From assembly GCF_001690685.1 (NCBI RefSeq), contig NZ_LZGL01000003.1, forward strand, positions 62,001 to 126,000: 64,000 nt of DNA, read 5' to 3'. Positions 50,625 to 59,197 of the stretch are shown here, in pieces. The notes under the pieces are model-generated. The model saw nothing but the letters and a program-made list of their open reading frames with translations, was not told where the DNA came from and ran no database searches. The DNA is from Gilliamella sp. wkB112. Its GTDB lineage: Bacteria; Pseudomonadota; Gammaproteobacteria; Enterobacterales; Orbaceae. The position numbers were made by a program, and so were the translations under genes. Each line of letters begins with the position of its first letter. Positions within the stretch are counted from its first letter, which is position 1.

Positions 50625-50890
50625 AAATCTTTATAGCAATCAAAGTCCAACTCAGCCTTCTCCATCGTGCGTATCACTTCACGGTGTAGTTTATCCCGGC
50701 TAAATTCACTGACTAACTGACCTGCAATGCTCATTGCACTGACATGACCTGAGCCATAACGCAGCCAGTTAATGGTTTGTTGGTTTGGTAAGGTGAGTTA
50801 GACTAAATTATCCAGCGCATCCCAACGGTAGTCTACTTCACCGTTTCCCTACATTAGGGATACCAGTTTTTCAGCATAAGTCATAAATAG
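50625..50890 (-). pseudogene. Rhs-repeat gene fragment
   Basis: On the minus strand the frame reads GNGEVDYRWDALDNLV-stop-LTLPNQQTINWLRYGSGH, then VSAMSIAGQLVSEFSRDKLH. These are typical Rhs/YD repeat sequences, interrupted by TAG and TAA codons and cut off by the hsdR fragment. It is a remnant separate from the Rhs core at 52.1 to 53.0 kb. Confidence 0.7.
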
Positions 50891-51361
50891 TTTTCCAAAA
50901 AATCTCGAAGGCGATGAAAAGTAAGCTCGGAGTAACTTACTGTTAGATACTCAAAATTTATAGTATTCCTTTATCCAGTATTTTCCTGCAACTGAATAGC
51001 TCGCGTTTATTAATTCTAATTTATTAGGAAAGGGACATAATTATGCTATGTCATTAAAACACAGTTCGATATCTGCAAAGCAATTTATACAACCATTCAA
51101 TCGAATCCACTGAACAACATTATCTAGCAAGCAGTAAAGAAGAGCAAATATGTTGAGCAACTCAGTATGTAATGTAATTTATTTGGCGATACCGTCAACC
51201 TTGAAAAGAATGAACAATATATCTCCAAATCTAGAAACTAGCGATGATTCACTTTATCATCGAACTAGATACGTATTTAAGCGCTCACCTTTAACTGGAT
51301 GTCCATTACATAGAATGGCTTACAGGACTAAACCAGCCTCTATTCAATTAGGCATTCTGAT
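50891..51361. other. Unassigned stretch between the Rhs remnant and the immunity gene
   Basis: No recognisable gene, terminator or repeat. The plus-strand open frame across 51150-51491 overlaps the immunity gene and has no ribosome site or family signature. Confidence 0.3.
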
Positions 51362-51823
51362 TTATAGTATTTTATATATTATGTCAGTGGCTTTAATTTT
51401 TATTACTGCATCCGTGAATATAATTTCATGCATTAATAAATTATCATTTAACAGAATTATTTCATCAATTAACCAATCTCCATGTGAATAATCCTCCTTA
51501 GGCCACTCGCACTTATTTTTTTTTATAGAATAATTATGAACATTAGAATAAGACAAAGAAAATCTATTATCATATCCACCTAAAAGTAACATCTCTATAT
51601 TTGTAACTCTGAAATCCCCAATGAGATTTTCTCTAATAATTAAACTATCAATTTTTGAATCATGAGGGCATCTTGGGTCATTATGATCATAATGCCAACT
51701 AGCTGACATAAATTGTAATGCTTCTTCAGGAATTTTGTCCTTAACCTTATTAAGATAATTTGGATAAGCTGAACTATCCATAAAAAAACCATCATGTGTC
51801 TGTATAAACTTTATTATTTTCAT
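51362..51823 (-). CDS. Candidate immunity protein for the adjacent Rhs toxin tip
   Basis: About 153 aa with no signal peptide, unrecognised. It begins MKIIKFIQTHDGFFMDSSAY and is acidic overall. The start ATG 51823 lies 5 nt after the toxin-tip stop, with AGGA upstream; such tight coupling is usual for polymorphic toxin and immunity pairs. No family motif is identified, so the role is inferred from position alone. Confidence 0.65.
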   Translation of the reverse strand: MKIIKFIQTHDGFFMDSSAYPNYLNKVKDKIPEEALQFMSASWHYDHNDPRCPHDSKIDSLIIRENLIGDFRVTNIEMLLLGGYDNRFSLSYSNVHNYSIKKNKCEWPKEDYSHGDWLIDEIILLNDNLLMHEIIFTDAVIKIKATDIIYKIL

Positions 51824-51827
51824 ATCG

Positions 51828-52136
51828 TTAACATCCTGATTGTCCACTTTTTTTAACCTTTTTTGTATATTCCTTGACTGCTTGTCTACTTCCTGGTGTT
51901 CCCTTTGGAGGCAATTTCCTCATCTTTCTTAATTCATCAACTGCAATACCATTCAGCGTATCTGAAACAGATTTTGGTACTTTAACATCACTACCAATTG
52001 TCCCATGTTTATTAAAAAATCCATCTGCTCCATAGATTCCTACCTCTTTTCCATTTGGCGCATAAACATGAACTTCAAATGAACTTCCCAACCCTATATT
52101 GAAGCAATCAATCCGTGCTTTATAACCTTCAGACAA
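51828..52136 (-). CDS. Rhs C-terminal toxin tip (polymorphic toxin domain)
   Basis: A 102-codon open frame beginning at SEGYKARIDCFNIGL and containing SSFEVHVYAPNGKEVGIYGA and FFNKHGTIGSDVKVPKSV. It directly follows the Rhs core junction WVDPLG, where toxin domains start. A single missing base near 52167 (GGATAGCGCC where GGATTAGCGCC would restore GLAPKAPLSL) breaks the fusion. The toxin activity is not identified; the HVY and NKHG residues could be catalytic but that is a guess. It may be an orphan tip or expressed by itself. Confidence 0.6.
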   Translation of the reverse strand: MSEGYKARIDCFNIGLGSSFEVHVYAPNGKEVGIYGADGFFNKHGTIGSDVKVPKSVSDTLNGIAVDELRKMRKLPPKGTPGSRQAVKEYTKKVKKSGQSGC

Positions 52137-53022
52137 AGATAAAGGTGCTTTTGGCGCTATCCAAGCGGATCAACCCACCCCAACGGACTAGGCGCATAAG
52201 CGTAAAGGTTTATCCCACCCATTAATCCTATCGGGTCTTGCTGAGTAAACCGTCCAATCTCAGGGTCGTAATACCTGAAGGTATTATAGTGTAATCCCGT
52301 CTCGTTGTCTGCATATTGACCAGCATAGCGTAGGGGGTGGTCAGTGCCAAATACTCGACCCTCTCGGTCATTTATCTGGTTAAGGCGCAGTAATTTGCTC
52401 CAGCTGTTGTAGGTGGCTGACCACAGGATGGTACCATCACTGTCGGTGAGCTCTAATGGCTGGCCGTTTACTTCACTATGATAATATTCAATACTGTTAG
52501 AGTTACTATTATGATTAATTCTGGTTAATGGGCTATAGTCATCATTAGGTTCATGCGGTTAACTGTAAAAACATGCCGGCGAGTGTTCCTGCAATAGTCC
52601 TAAGCCCTGCCACAGGAATGTAGTGGTCTCTGTTCGGCTGCTAAAACTATCCTGTCGGGTCACTTGTTTACTTGTGCGACGTCCTAAACCATCATAATAA
52701 TAATGGGTGACATGTTGCCCTTGTGGACCTTTACCATAAGCCTTAATCAGCCGGTTTTCGGCGTCATAGTCAAAATGCTGGTGTGAGTCGAACGTTTTAC
52801 GCTCTATTAGATTTACCCACTTATCATAACGGTTATTTAGCTGCTGTCAGAGGGTTAAACGGTTGTCCGTTATTGGGGTTGTGCTGTGTTCATCCAGTAA
52901 GTTGTCAGCCTTATCATAATCAAATCGTTGCAGTGTCATCCCACCGTATAAGCGGGTACGACTGCCTGTTAGACGACTTTCCGTATCATAATAAAAATCC
53001 TGATTACCACGACTGTTATCCT
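52137..53022 (-). pseudogene. Rhs protein core region, degraded
   Basis: Minus-strand Rhs/YD repeats (YYYDGLGRRTSKQVTRQD, HFDYDAENRLIKAYGKG) lead into the conserved Rhs core: LRYAGQYADNETGLHYNTFR, then YYDPEIGRFTQQDPIGL, GGINLYAYAPSPLGWVDPLG. In-frame stops (for example TGA after TDNRLTL and TAA after ACFYS) and the frameshift before the toxin tip show it is dead. The 5' part of the gene is missing; AlpA sequence begins at 53027. Confidence 0.85.
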
Positions 53023-53026
53023 CAAT

Positions 53027-53179
53027 ATGAAATATATCACAACACTTATAGGAATAACTGATAAATGGTTTTATGCCTTGATAAAACGAGAAAAATTTCC
53101 AAGACCAATAAAATTTGGGCGAGCTTCTCGTTGGCGTCTTAAGGACATTGAATCTTGGATAGAGACCAAAACTAATTAA
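53027..53179 (+). CDS. AlpA-family excisionase/regulator (short, perhaps 5'-truncated)
   Basis: 50 aa: a helix-turn-helix of the AlpA/Xis type with GITDKWFYALIKREKFPRPI and KFGRASRWRLKDIESWIETK. Family members (about 65 aa) usually have 10-15 more N-terminal residues, so the start may have been lost where the Rhs debris joins. AlpA proteins activate or assist excision of P4-like elements. It stands next to an integrase start and ends before a terminator. Confidence 0.65.
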   Translation: MKYITTLIGITDKWFYALIKREKFPRPIKFGRASRWRLKDIESWIETKTN

Positions 53180-53196
53180 TAACTATATTATTAACC

Positions 53197-53228
53197 AAAG
53201 CCACAAAGTCAACGATGTGGCTTTTTTT
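53197..53228 (+). terminator. Terminator after alpA-like gene
   Basis: AAAGCCACA and TGTGGCTTT form a 9-bp stem with a 10-nt loop followed by a T run. Confidence 0.8.
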
Positions 53229-53261
53229 ATGTCTAGAATTTAACAAATAAGGAGTATCGTC

Positions 53262-53569
53262 ATGTCTTTAACAGATTTAAAAATCAAATCCGCTAAACCT
53301 AATGAAAAGCAATATAAATTAACAGATGGAGATGGTTTGTTTTTACTTGTTTACACTAATGGTTCTAAATATTGGCGGTATCGATATAAATTTCAAAGGA
53401 AAGAATGCTTATTAGCAATCGGTACTTATCCTACTGTTTCGTTAAGTGAAACTAGAAGTTTGCGAGATGAGACTAAATCATTACTTGCTGAAAATATTGA
53501 TCCTTTGATAGAAAAGAAAGCAAAACAGCTTGAAGATGAAATACAAGTAACAATGCTTACAAAGGATTT
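53262..53569 (+). pseudogene. N-terminal part of a P4-type integrase, cut off by the attachment site
   Basis: ATG 53262 with a GGAG ribosome site. MSLTDLKIKSAKPNEKQYKL and DGDGLFLLVYTNGSKYW are the arm-binding domain (DUF4102) of P4 integrases. Homology stops at about residue 95, and the frame then runs through tRNA-Phe-like sequence to 53729. The core-binding and catalytic domains are absent. The truncated integrase at 35546 has the opposite half, but the two do not meet end to end (about 50 residues missing). Confidence 0.85.
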
Positions 53570-53741
53570 TTCGATTCTGCGTCTGGGCACCAATCACCAA
53601 ATTCTAAGACCTACTTCAAGCAGTTTTTTTATGCCTAAATCCTTTGCAGATAAGCCTTGCAACGTATTTTCCTTGTTAACTAACATCAACCCAAATCAAG
53701 TTAAAAAGTGGATACATTTAGTTCGATAATGGTGTGTATTC
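53570..53741 (+). repeat. Attachment-site copy 3 (left-end type)
   Basis: ttcgattctgcgtctgggca and ccaatcaccaaattctaaga repeat the tRNA-Phe end and linker, then a weakened hairpin and about 110 bp matching 34840-34967. GGATACA is at 53710 and TGTATTC at 53735. Interpreted as attL of the second element. Confidence 0.8.
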
Positions 53742-53997
53742 TTTAATTGGCTTTAAAACCTTTATTGGTTAGGGTTAAGAGAAATTGTTTATTTTTTTTA
53801 TAAGATATATTCTGAGTAAAATCACCTACTATTTATACTGGTATTTACACTTATTTTACAAATATTTTAGATTGAGAAGTAGTTAATTTTTTATCAAAGA
53901 ATTATACTTTTTATAGCTAAAATGAGTTTAGCTTAATTTACAAATGATGGAGAAAAATATGAAATAAAACAAAAAATTAAAGAACAGGTGGAACGCT

Positions 53998-55611
53998 ATG
54001 TACTATTCGGTTAGATGCCAGCTTTATACCCTAAATCTTTTTAAAATTGCATTAATTAAATTATTGCACCTAAAACTTACGTTAACTGTTAATCATCAAA
54101 ATTTATCGCGGTTATCACAGCTATATTATTTAACCTTAAAACGCTTATCTAAAGCTGTACTAGTATTAATACCCTTATCATTATTGCCATATTCAGTAAA
54201 TACTCAGGCGTTGTCGGCGACTACGATACAGAAAATTAATGGTAGTGCGCCTTATTTAACTTTTGATAATGGGGTAACCAAGGTTACTACTGCAGATGGG
54301 TTATTAGGTATTACTTTATCCGACGATACTAAAATCACACCGGCAACGAATACCTCAACCAAAAATAGTCCAATTGTGCTTCCTGAAGCCAACCAGCAGT
54401 TTACTGATATTAATATGGTGGTGCCAGCGACTACTAACTCCATCGCTTTAAATACTCTAATTGGTCAACCCTATAATTATTGGGCTGATGATGATGGTGA
54501 TGGTCAGGGTACTAATGGTATTACCGCTACCGGTACTTTAAGCGTTAGCATTACCGATAAAGATAATCAAGAAGTGAGTCGTAGTACCACCTTGGATGTC
54601 TGTCAAGCGCCTTATAAAATAGTATTAACCAGTACTGATGTTAGTTTAACTACCCAGTATGGGTTGCCCAATATAAGTTACTTCACAGGTAATAGAGCTA
54701 CTTATTATGTCAGTCCTAAAGCCGAGCCGAAAATCTGTTATGCCAGGCCGAATCTGAACTATGGTACCAATAGTGTAGAAGTAGTAAACTGGAACTTTGC
54801 CGGCCCTGCCAATATCTGGAATACGAAAAAAGGCTTCCTAGTGCAATCTACTGAGTCATCAAGTTACGACCGTAACTTCCCGACTGCTGCGGCTAATAAG
54901 CTACATTTTGATTTACTTGCAGGTGGTATTGATGCGGCAACTTTAACTTGGCCAGATGTCACTCTAGGTGGTATTACTGCAACTATGACCGTTAATCCAC
55001 CCAAAAGCACTCCTAACCAAAGAAATTTTCCCACTTTTAATCCTGATGGTGCTTCCTCGGTGCGCATAACCCTCACTGGTCCAGCGGCAACTAGCATGCA
55101 AATCAACACAGATTATCCGACTAAACTTAGTCCACCCAGCTTACCACAGACTTTCGAGATAGTCGGTTATGATAGTAATCATACAGCAGTATTAAAATAT
55201 GGCTTTGTCTTAAAGCATTGGTTCATCAACCGCGGAAAACAAACAAATTCTGTTCTTAAAATAAGGGATTGGTGTTCAAAATTAGGTGAAGCATATCGTG
55301 TACCCAAGGTAAATGAGTTAACTAATTCGGTGTGCGCTGGGTATAATTCAGGGCGTGAATGCCAAGGTGTAGTAGGTGCCACACCACCATCAACTCAAAA
55401 TAATTACCAGCGTAATATTGGTGGTGGTTTTTTTGCTGAATGGGGCAACTTGTCCGAAATTACCGAGTCCGGTTTCGAATCGATATACTACTGGTCGAAT
55501 GACACCAGTACATTAAACTCAAATAGCCATTACCTGATTCACTTGAGCCATGGCTACACTACTAGTACATTCCTCTACGACGGCTACAACGGGGTTTGCG
55601 TCTATCCTTAG
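53998..55611 (+). CDS. Large exported adhesin-like protein
   Basis: 537 aa with an unusually long N-terminus (about 70 residues) before a hydrophobic export segment (LSKAVLVLIPLSLLPYSVNT) ending near ALSA. The middle (about 80-370) is beta-rich, Thr/Ser/Asn-rich and resembles bacterial adhesion domains of invasin-like proteins. The C-terminal domain (about 395-537) has four Cys and ends YYWSNDT ... GVCVYP, a lectin-like fold suspected by eye. No autotransporter or LPxTG anchor is seen. It has an AGGTGG ribosome site, is monocistronic, and is the first cargo gene after attL copy 3. Confidence 0.7.
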   Translation: MYYSVRCQLYTLNLFKIALIKLLHLKLTLTVNHQNLSRLSQLYYLTLKRLSKAVLVLIPLSLLPYSVNTQALSATTIQKINGSAPYLTFDNGVTKVTTADGLLGITLSDDTKITPATNTSTKNSPIVLPEANQQFTDINMVVPATTNSIALNTLIGQPYNYWADDDGDGQGTNGITATGTLSVSITDKDNQEVSRSTTLDVCQAPYKIVLTSTDVSLTTQYGLPNISYFTGNRATYYVSPKAEPKICYARPNLNYGTNSVEVVNWNFAGPANIWNTKKGFLVQSTESSSYDRNFPTAAANKLHFDLLAGGIDAATLTWPDVTLGGITATMTVNPPKSTPNQRNFPTFNPDGASSVRITLTGPAATSMQINTDYPTKLSPPSLPQTFEIVGYDSNHTAVLKYGFVLKHWFINRGKQTNSVLKIRDWCSKLGEAYRVPKVNELTNSVCAGYNSGRECQGVVGATPPSTQNNYQRNIGGGFFAEWGNLSEITESGFESIYYWSNDTSTLNSNSHYLIHLSHGYTTSTFLYDGYNGVCVYP

Positions 55612-55711
55612 TTCTAGGCCTTAAGTTGTAATAAGTTAATAAGGAACAATTAAGATTAAACAGCCAAGAGGACAGTGGCAGCGGCGGGGGTAACCCAAGC
55701 CGTTTTTTAAA

Positions 55712-55735
55712 AATGCCAGCCATCGTGCTGGCATT
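55712..55735 (+). terminator. Hairpin after the adhesin gene
   Basis: AATGCCAGC (55712-55720) and GCTGGCATT (55727-55735) are perfect 9-bp arms around 6 nt. The T tract is poor. Confidence 0.5.
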
Positions 55736-55809
55736 GTTATGTTTGTCAAGATGTTTACAAAGAGCTATACGTTTGCGTATGAAAATATGTTCCTCTATTA
55801 CAAATAAAA

Positions 55810-57240
55810 CTATATATTATATAACTCAATCTTTTTATAGAGTGTGGATAATCCAATACCAAGTTTTTTGGCAACATTTTTTTTGTCTTCTGTTGTAACG
55901 GCATTTTTAAGCAGTTGCTTTATTACATGCTTTTCATACTCTTCAAGGAGATTTTTTAAGTAATAAAATTCTTTTTCACTGGATACTTCTGAAGTATTCG
56001 GAAACATAATATGGCTTGGAAGATCCGCTAGCATAATCTGACCGTATTCTTTAATATTGAGCAGATATTCAATAATATTTTTTAATTCTCTTACATTACC
56101 TGGCCAATTATAGGCAATAAGTGAGTCCATTGCTTGTGGTGAAATAGTAATATTTTTGCGGAATTTTTTGTTGTAATCAACAATTAAAAACTCTGCCAAT
56201 AATGGAATATCATCTCTCCTTTGCCTTAATGGTGGGATTAGCATAGGTATCACATTAATACGATAGTAAAGATCCCTTCTAAATTTACCATCTTGAATAA
56301 GCTGGTCTAGATCCTGATTAGTTGCACAAATCACTCTAACATCAATTGGAATACGCTGATTGCTACCTAGCCTAGTAACAGTTTTTTCCTGCAATACTCG
56401 TAATAGCTTGGTTTGTGTGACTAAAGGCATATCGCCGATTTCATCTAAAAACAGGGTACTTTTATTGGCTAATTCAAATTTTCCTACATAGCCTTTGGGG
56501 TTTGCGCCTGTAAATGCGCCCGGTTCATAACCAAATAGTTCACTTTCCACTAGGTTTTCAGGAATAGCACTACAATTAACCGAAATCATTAATTTATTTT
56601 TTCTAGTGCTTTGATTATGGATCACATTTGCCAGAACCTCTTTACCAGTACCACTTTCCCCCATAATCAATACCGTTGAGTCCGAATCATTAATCTTATT
56701 GGCTAACGCTAAAAGGTGTTTAACTTTTTTATTTTCACCAATAAAATTGACATCATTAAATGATTTAATCACTTCATCTAATTGATTTTCAAGCTTTTGA
56801 GAGTGTTGTAAAGTATCAATTTTACTTTCAATTAACATACTCATATACTTCAAAAACTGTTCAAACTTGGTTTTATTTTGTAAGAAATGTAATCTCTCTT
56901 CTTCCGAAAAAGCAGCAATACTAATAATGCCACACACTTCATTTTGGTAAAAAATAGGATAAGCAATATCAGCAACTTCTGAACAATTAAAGCGATCACC
57001 GCATTGACTACATATTTCACTTATATGTGAGTTTTCGATAATAGAAGGTTGTTTGGTGACTAACATTTCTTGATAAAGTGAAGCATGTCGAATTTTTTGA
57101 TTAATTTGATGGTGTTTGGATGTTGCCGCTATACGAAATATATTTCGATCCACAACGGTTACATCAACATTAAGAATAGCTGCAATCGCATTTACGAAGG
57201 CTTTAACAAAATCTTGAATATGCAAAAGCTCCGTATTCAT
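55810..57240 (-). CDS. Sigma-54-dependent transcriptional activator
   Basis: 476 aa. The N-terminal sensor region (about 1-140, GAF/PAS-like) carries a Cys cluster C77-x2-C80-x5-C86 plus C103. The AAA+ domain has Walker A GESGTGKE at 194-201, the sigma-54 contact loop GAFTGA at 241-246, and FLDEIGDMP. A Fis-type HTH lies at the C-terminus (NVAKKLGIGLSTLYKKIELY). It is divergent from the cyuP-cyuA-like genes, whose promoter is a sigma-54 type, so it very likely activates them, perhaps sensing cysteine or a redox or iron-sulfur state. E. coli uses an unrelated Lrp-type regulator (CyuR). Confidence 0.9.
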   Translation of the reverse strand: MNTELLHIQDFVKAFVNAIAAILNVDVTVVDRNIFRIAATSKHHQINQKIRHASLYQEMLVTKQPSIIENSHISEICSQCGDRFNCSEVADIAYPIFYQNEVCGIISIAAFSEEERLHFLQNKTKFEQFLKYMSMLIESKIDTLQHSQKLENQLDEVIKSFNDVNFIGENKKVKHLLALANKINDSDSTVLIMGESGTGKEVLANVIHNQSTRKNKLMISVNCSAIPENLVESELFGYEPGAFTGANPKGYVGKFELANKSTLFLDEIGDMPLVTQTKLLRVLQEKTVTRLGSNQRIPIDVRVICATNQDLDQLIQDGKFRRDLYYRINVIPMLIPPLRQRRDDIPLLAEFLIVDYNKKFRKNITISPQAMDSLIAYNWPGNVRELKNIIEYLLNIKEYGQIMLADLPSHIMFPNTSEVSSEKEFYYLKNLLEEYEKHVIKQLLKNAVTTEDKKNVAKKLGIGLSTLYKKIELYNI

Positions 57241-57470
57241 ACTATCTATCCTTCCTTTCTAAAAGTTATACTGAATCCATACCACATTGCCAAATTAAGT
57301 CATCTCTAAACAGAGTGTTACTCTTCGTATTTGAATTCACCAAGAATTTTTTTACCTAGACTAATCGTGGTTTTAAAAAATTCTAACAAAAAACATAACT
57401 ATTTACATGTTAATAAGTGTTTTTATTTGTTTTTGGTGTTACCTGATGGAGGGGGAATAATATTTAAGAA

Positions 57471-57486
57471 TTCTCTAAATAGAGAA
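57471..57486. promoter_or_regulatory. Candidate upstream activator site 1
   Basis: Palindrome TTCTCTAAATAGAGAA, about 256 bp upstream of the sigma-54 -24 element. It shares the pattern TTCTCT-N4-AGAGAA with the site at 57599-57614. Confidence 0.55.
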
Positions 57487-57597
57487 ATGAATTCTCACAA
57501 TCAAGAATCACTATTTTCCGTAAAAATTAATACAAACATCATAAAATCAATATGATAAAATTTTACATTTTTTTGTATTTGTAAAGGCGATTGGCTG

Positions 57598-57615
57598 TTT
57601 CTCTAGTAAGAGAAA
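57598..57615. promoter_or_regulatory. Candidate upstream activator site 2
   Basis: Palindrome TTTCTCTAGTAAGAGAAA, about 127 bp upstream of the sigma-54 promoter, matching site 1. Position and symmetry fit binding by the adjacent Fis-type activator. Confidence 0.55.
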
Positions 57616-57741
57616 TAAAATACCCTTATTTTTCAAATAAATAACAATAAAGAGTGTGACGCACCTCAAAAAAATTGCAATTCAAAATTTACACAATTTT
57701 GAACAATTTAAAAAAGCAAAATAAAACAATGAATTATTGAC

Positions 57742-57757
57742 TGGCATGCTTTTTGCT
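57742..57757 (+). promoter_or_regulatory. Sigma-54 (-24/-12) promoter of the cysteine module
   Basis: TGGCATGCTTTTTGCT matches TGGCAC-N5-TTGCW at the GG and GC positions with correct spacing. It lies 116 bp before the permease start. Confidence 0.85.
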
Positions 57758-57872
57758 TTGTATTAATCGATGATGATTTAAATGCAAACGTTATCTGAAT
57801 GTTAACAATAATATCGCAATAAAAATTTACGTCATAAACAGTGATTAGTATAAATTAAAATGGGGGTATTTT

Positions 57873-59180
57873 ATGGAAAAAATCGAACAGGTAAGACCAA
57901 GATCTGAGATGTCAAAAGCAGAATGGAAAGAAGTCACCAAATTTGATAGTGTTGACATTGGTTGGATTATTATGAGTATCGGGATGGCCATCGGTGCCGG
58001 TATTGTATTCTTACCGGTACAAGTTGGTTTAATGGGATTATGGGTATTTTTATTATCATCCATTGTTGGTTACCCTGCAATGTACCTTTTCCAACGACTT
58101 TTCATTAATACATTAGCCGAATCAAAGGAGTGTGTTGACTACCCAACTGTTATTGGTGGATATTTAGGCAAAAACTGGGGGATGTTTTTAGGATTTCTTT
58201 ATTTCGTAATGTTAATTATTTGGATGTTTGCTTATTCAACAGCAATAACCAATGATAGTGCCTCCTATTTACAAACATTCAAAGTAACCGATACTTTACT
58301 TTCTAAAAATCCTTTATATCCTCTTTGTCTAATTGTTTTCCTCGTTGCCGTCGCGTCTCGGGGTGAAAAATTACTATTTAAAGTTTCAAGTGTTATGGTT
58401 ATAAGTAAACTAGCCATCATTGCTATATTAGGTTTATTAATGATTGGTATGTGGGATATTGGTAATAATATTGGTAGTCTACCACCTTTAGGTTTACTGA
58501 TTAAAAATGCGATTATTACACTGCCTTTTACTTTAACATCTATTTTATTTATTCAAACACTAAGCCCAATGGTTATTTCTTATCGATCACATAATAAATC
58601 AATTGAGGTTGCTCGTTATAAGGCACTAAGAGCAATGAATATTGCATTTGGTATTCTATTTGTAACAGTATTCTTTTATGCCGTATCATTCACATTTGCA
58701 ATGGGACATGATCAAGCGGTAAAAGCTTACGAACAAAATATTTCTTCACTCGCAATTGCGGCACAATTTATTAGTGGCGATGCCGCTAAATATGTAACAC
58801 CTATTGGCATCATTCTAAATATTTTTGCCGTTGTAACAGCGTTCTTTGGTGTCTACCTTGGTTTTAGAGAAGCGGTTCAAGGCATTATTATGAATATTTT
58901 AAGGCGATTCTTACCTGAAGAAAAAATCAATCAAAACTATGTACAAAAAAGCATTATCCTTTTAGCTGTTTTATTAGCGTGGTTCGCGGTAATTCTTAAT
59001 GCACCAGTTTTACTATTTACATCACTTTGTAGTCCAATATTTGGCCTTGTAGGTTGTTTAATTCCAGCGCTACTTGTTTATCGAGTTCCGATGTTACATA
59101 AATATAAAGGTTTTGCACTCTATATTATTATCGTCACAGGTATTCTTTTGTGTATTTCACCTTTATTAACGCTATTTTAA
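57873..59180 (+). CDS. cyuP: CyuP (YhaO)-like amino acid permease
   Basis: Inner-membrane transporter of the hydroxy/aromatic amino acid (SdaC) family, 435 aa with about 11 hydrophobic helices. The first helix MSIGMAIGAGIVFLPVQVGL is typical of the family. In E. coli YhaO (CyuP) imports cysteine or serine and is paired with the desulfidase YhaM (CyuA); the same pair stands here, 17 bp apart, so cysteine import is the best inference. Transcription from a sigma-54 promoter is predicted. Confidence 0.85.
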   Translation: MEKIEQVRPRSEMSKAEWKEVTKFDSVDIGWIIMSIGMAIGAGIVFLPVQVGLMGLWVFLLSSIVGYPAMYLFQRLFINTLAESKECVDYPTVIGGYLGKNWGMFLGFLYFVMLIIWMFAYSTAITNDSASYLQTFKVTDTLLSKNPLYPLCLIVFLVAVASRGEKLLFKVSSVMVISKLAIIAILGLLMIGMWDIGNNIGSLPPLGLLIKNAIITLPFTLTSILFIQTLSPMVISYRSHNKSIEVARYKALRAMNIAFGILFVTVFFYAVSFTFAMGHDQAVKAYEQNISSLAIAAQFISGDAAKYVTPIGIILNIFAVVTAFFGVYLGFREAVQGIIMNILRRFLPEEKINQNYVQKSIILLAVLLAWFAVILNAPVLLFTSLCSPIFGLVGCLIPALLVYRVPMLHKYKGFALYIIIVTGILLCISPLLTLF

Positions 59181-59197
59181 GTAAATGGAGGTAATAA

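Noticed and set aside
51150..51491. 113-codon plus-strand frame
   Set aside because: Overlaps the candidate immunity gene antisense and has no ribosome site or family signature.
52783..53061. 92-codon plus-strand frame in the Rhs region
   Set aside because: It is the opposite strand of Rhs repeats, which explain the sequence.
57331..57555. 74-codon frame upstream of the permease gene
   Set aside because: Lies across the candidate activator palindrome at 57471, has no ribosome site, and consists of AT-rich noncoding sequence.
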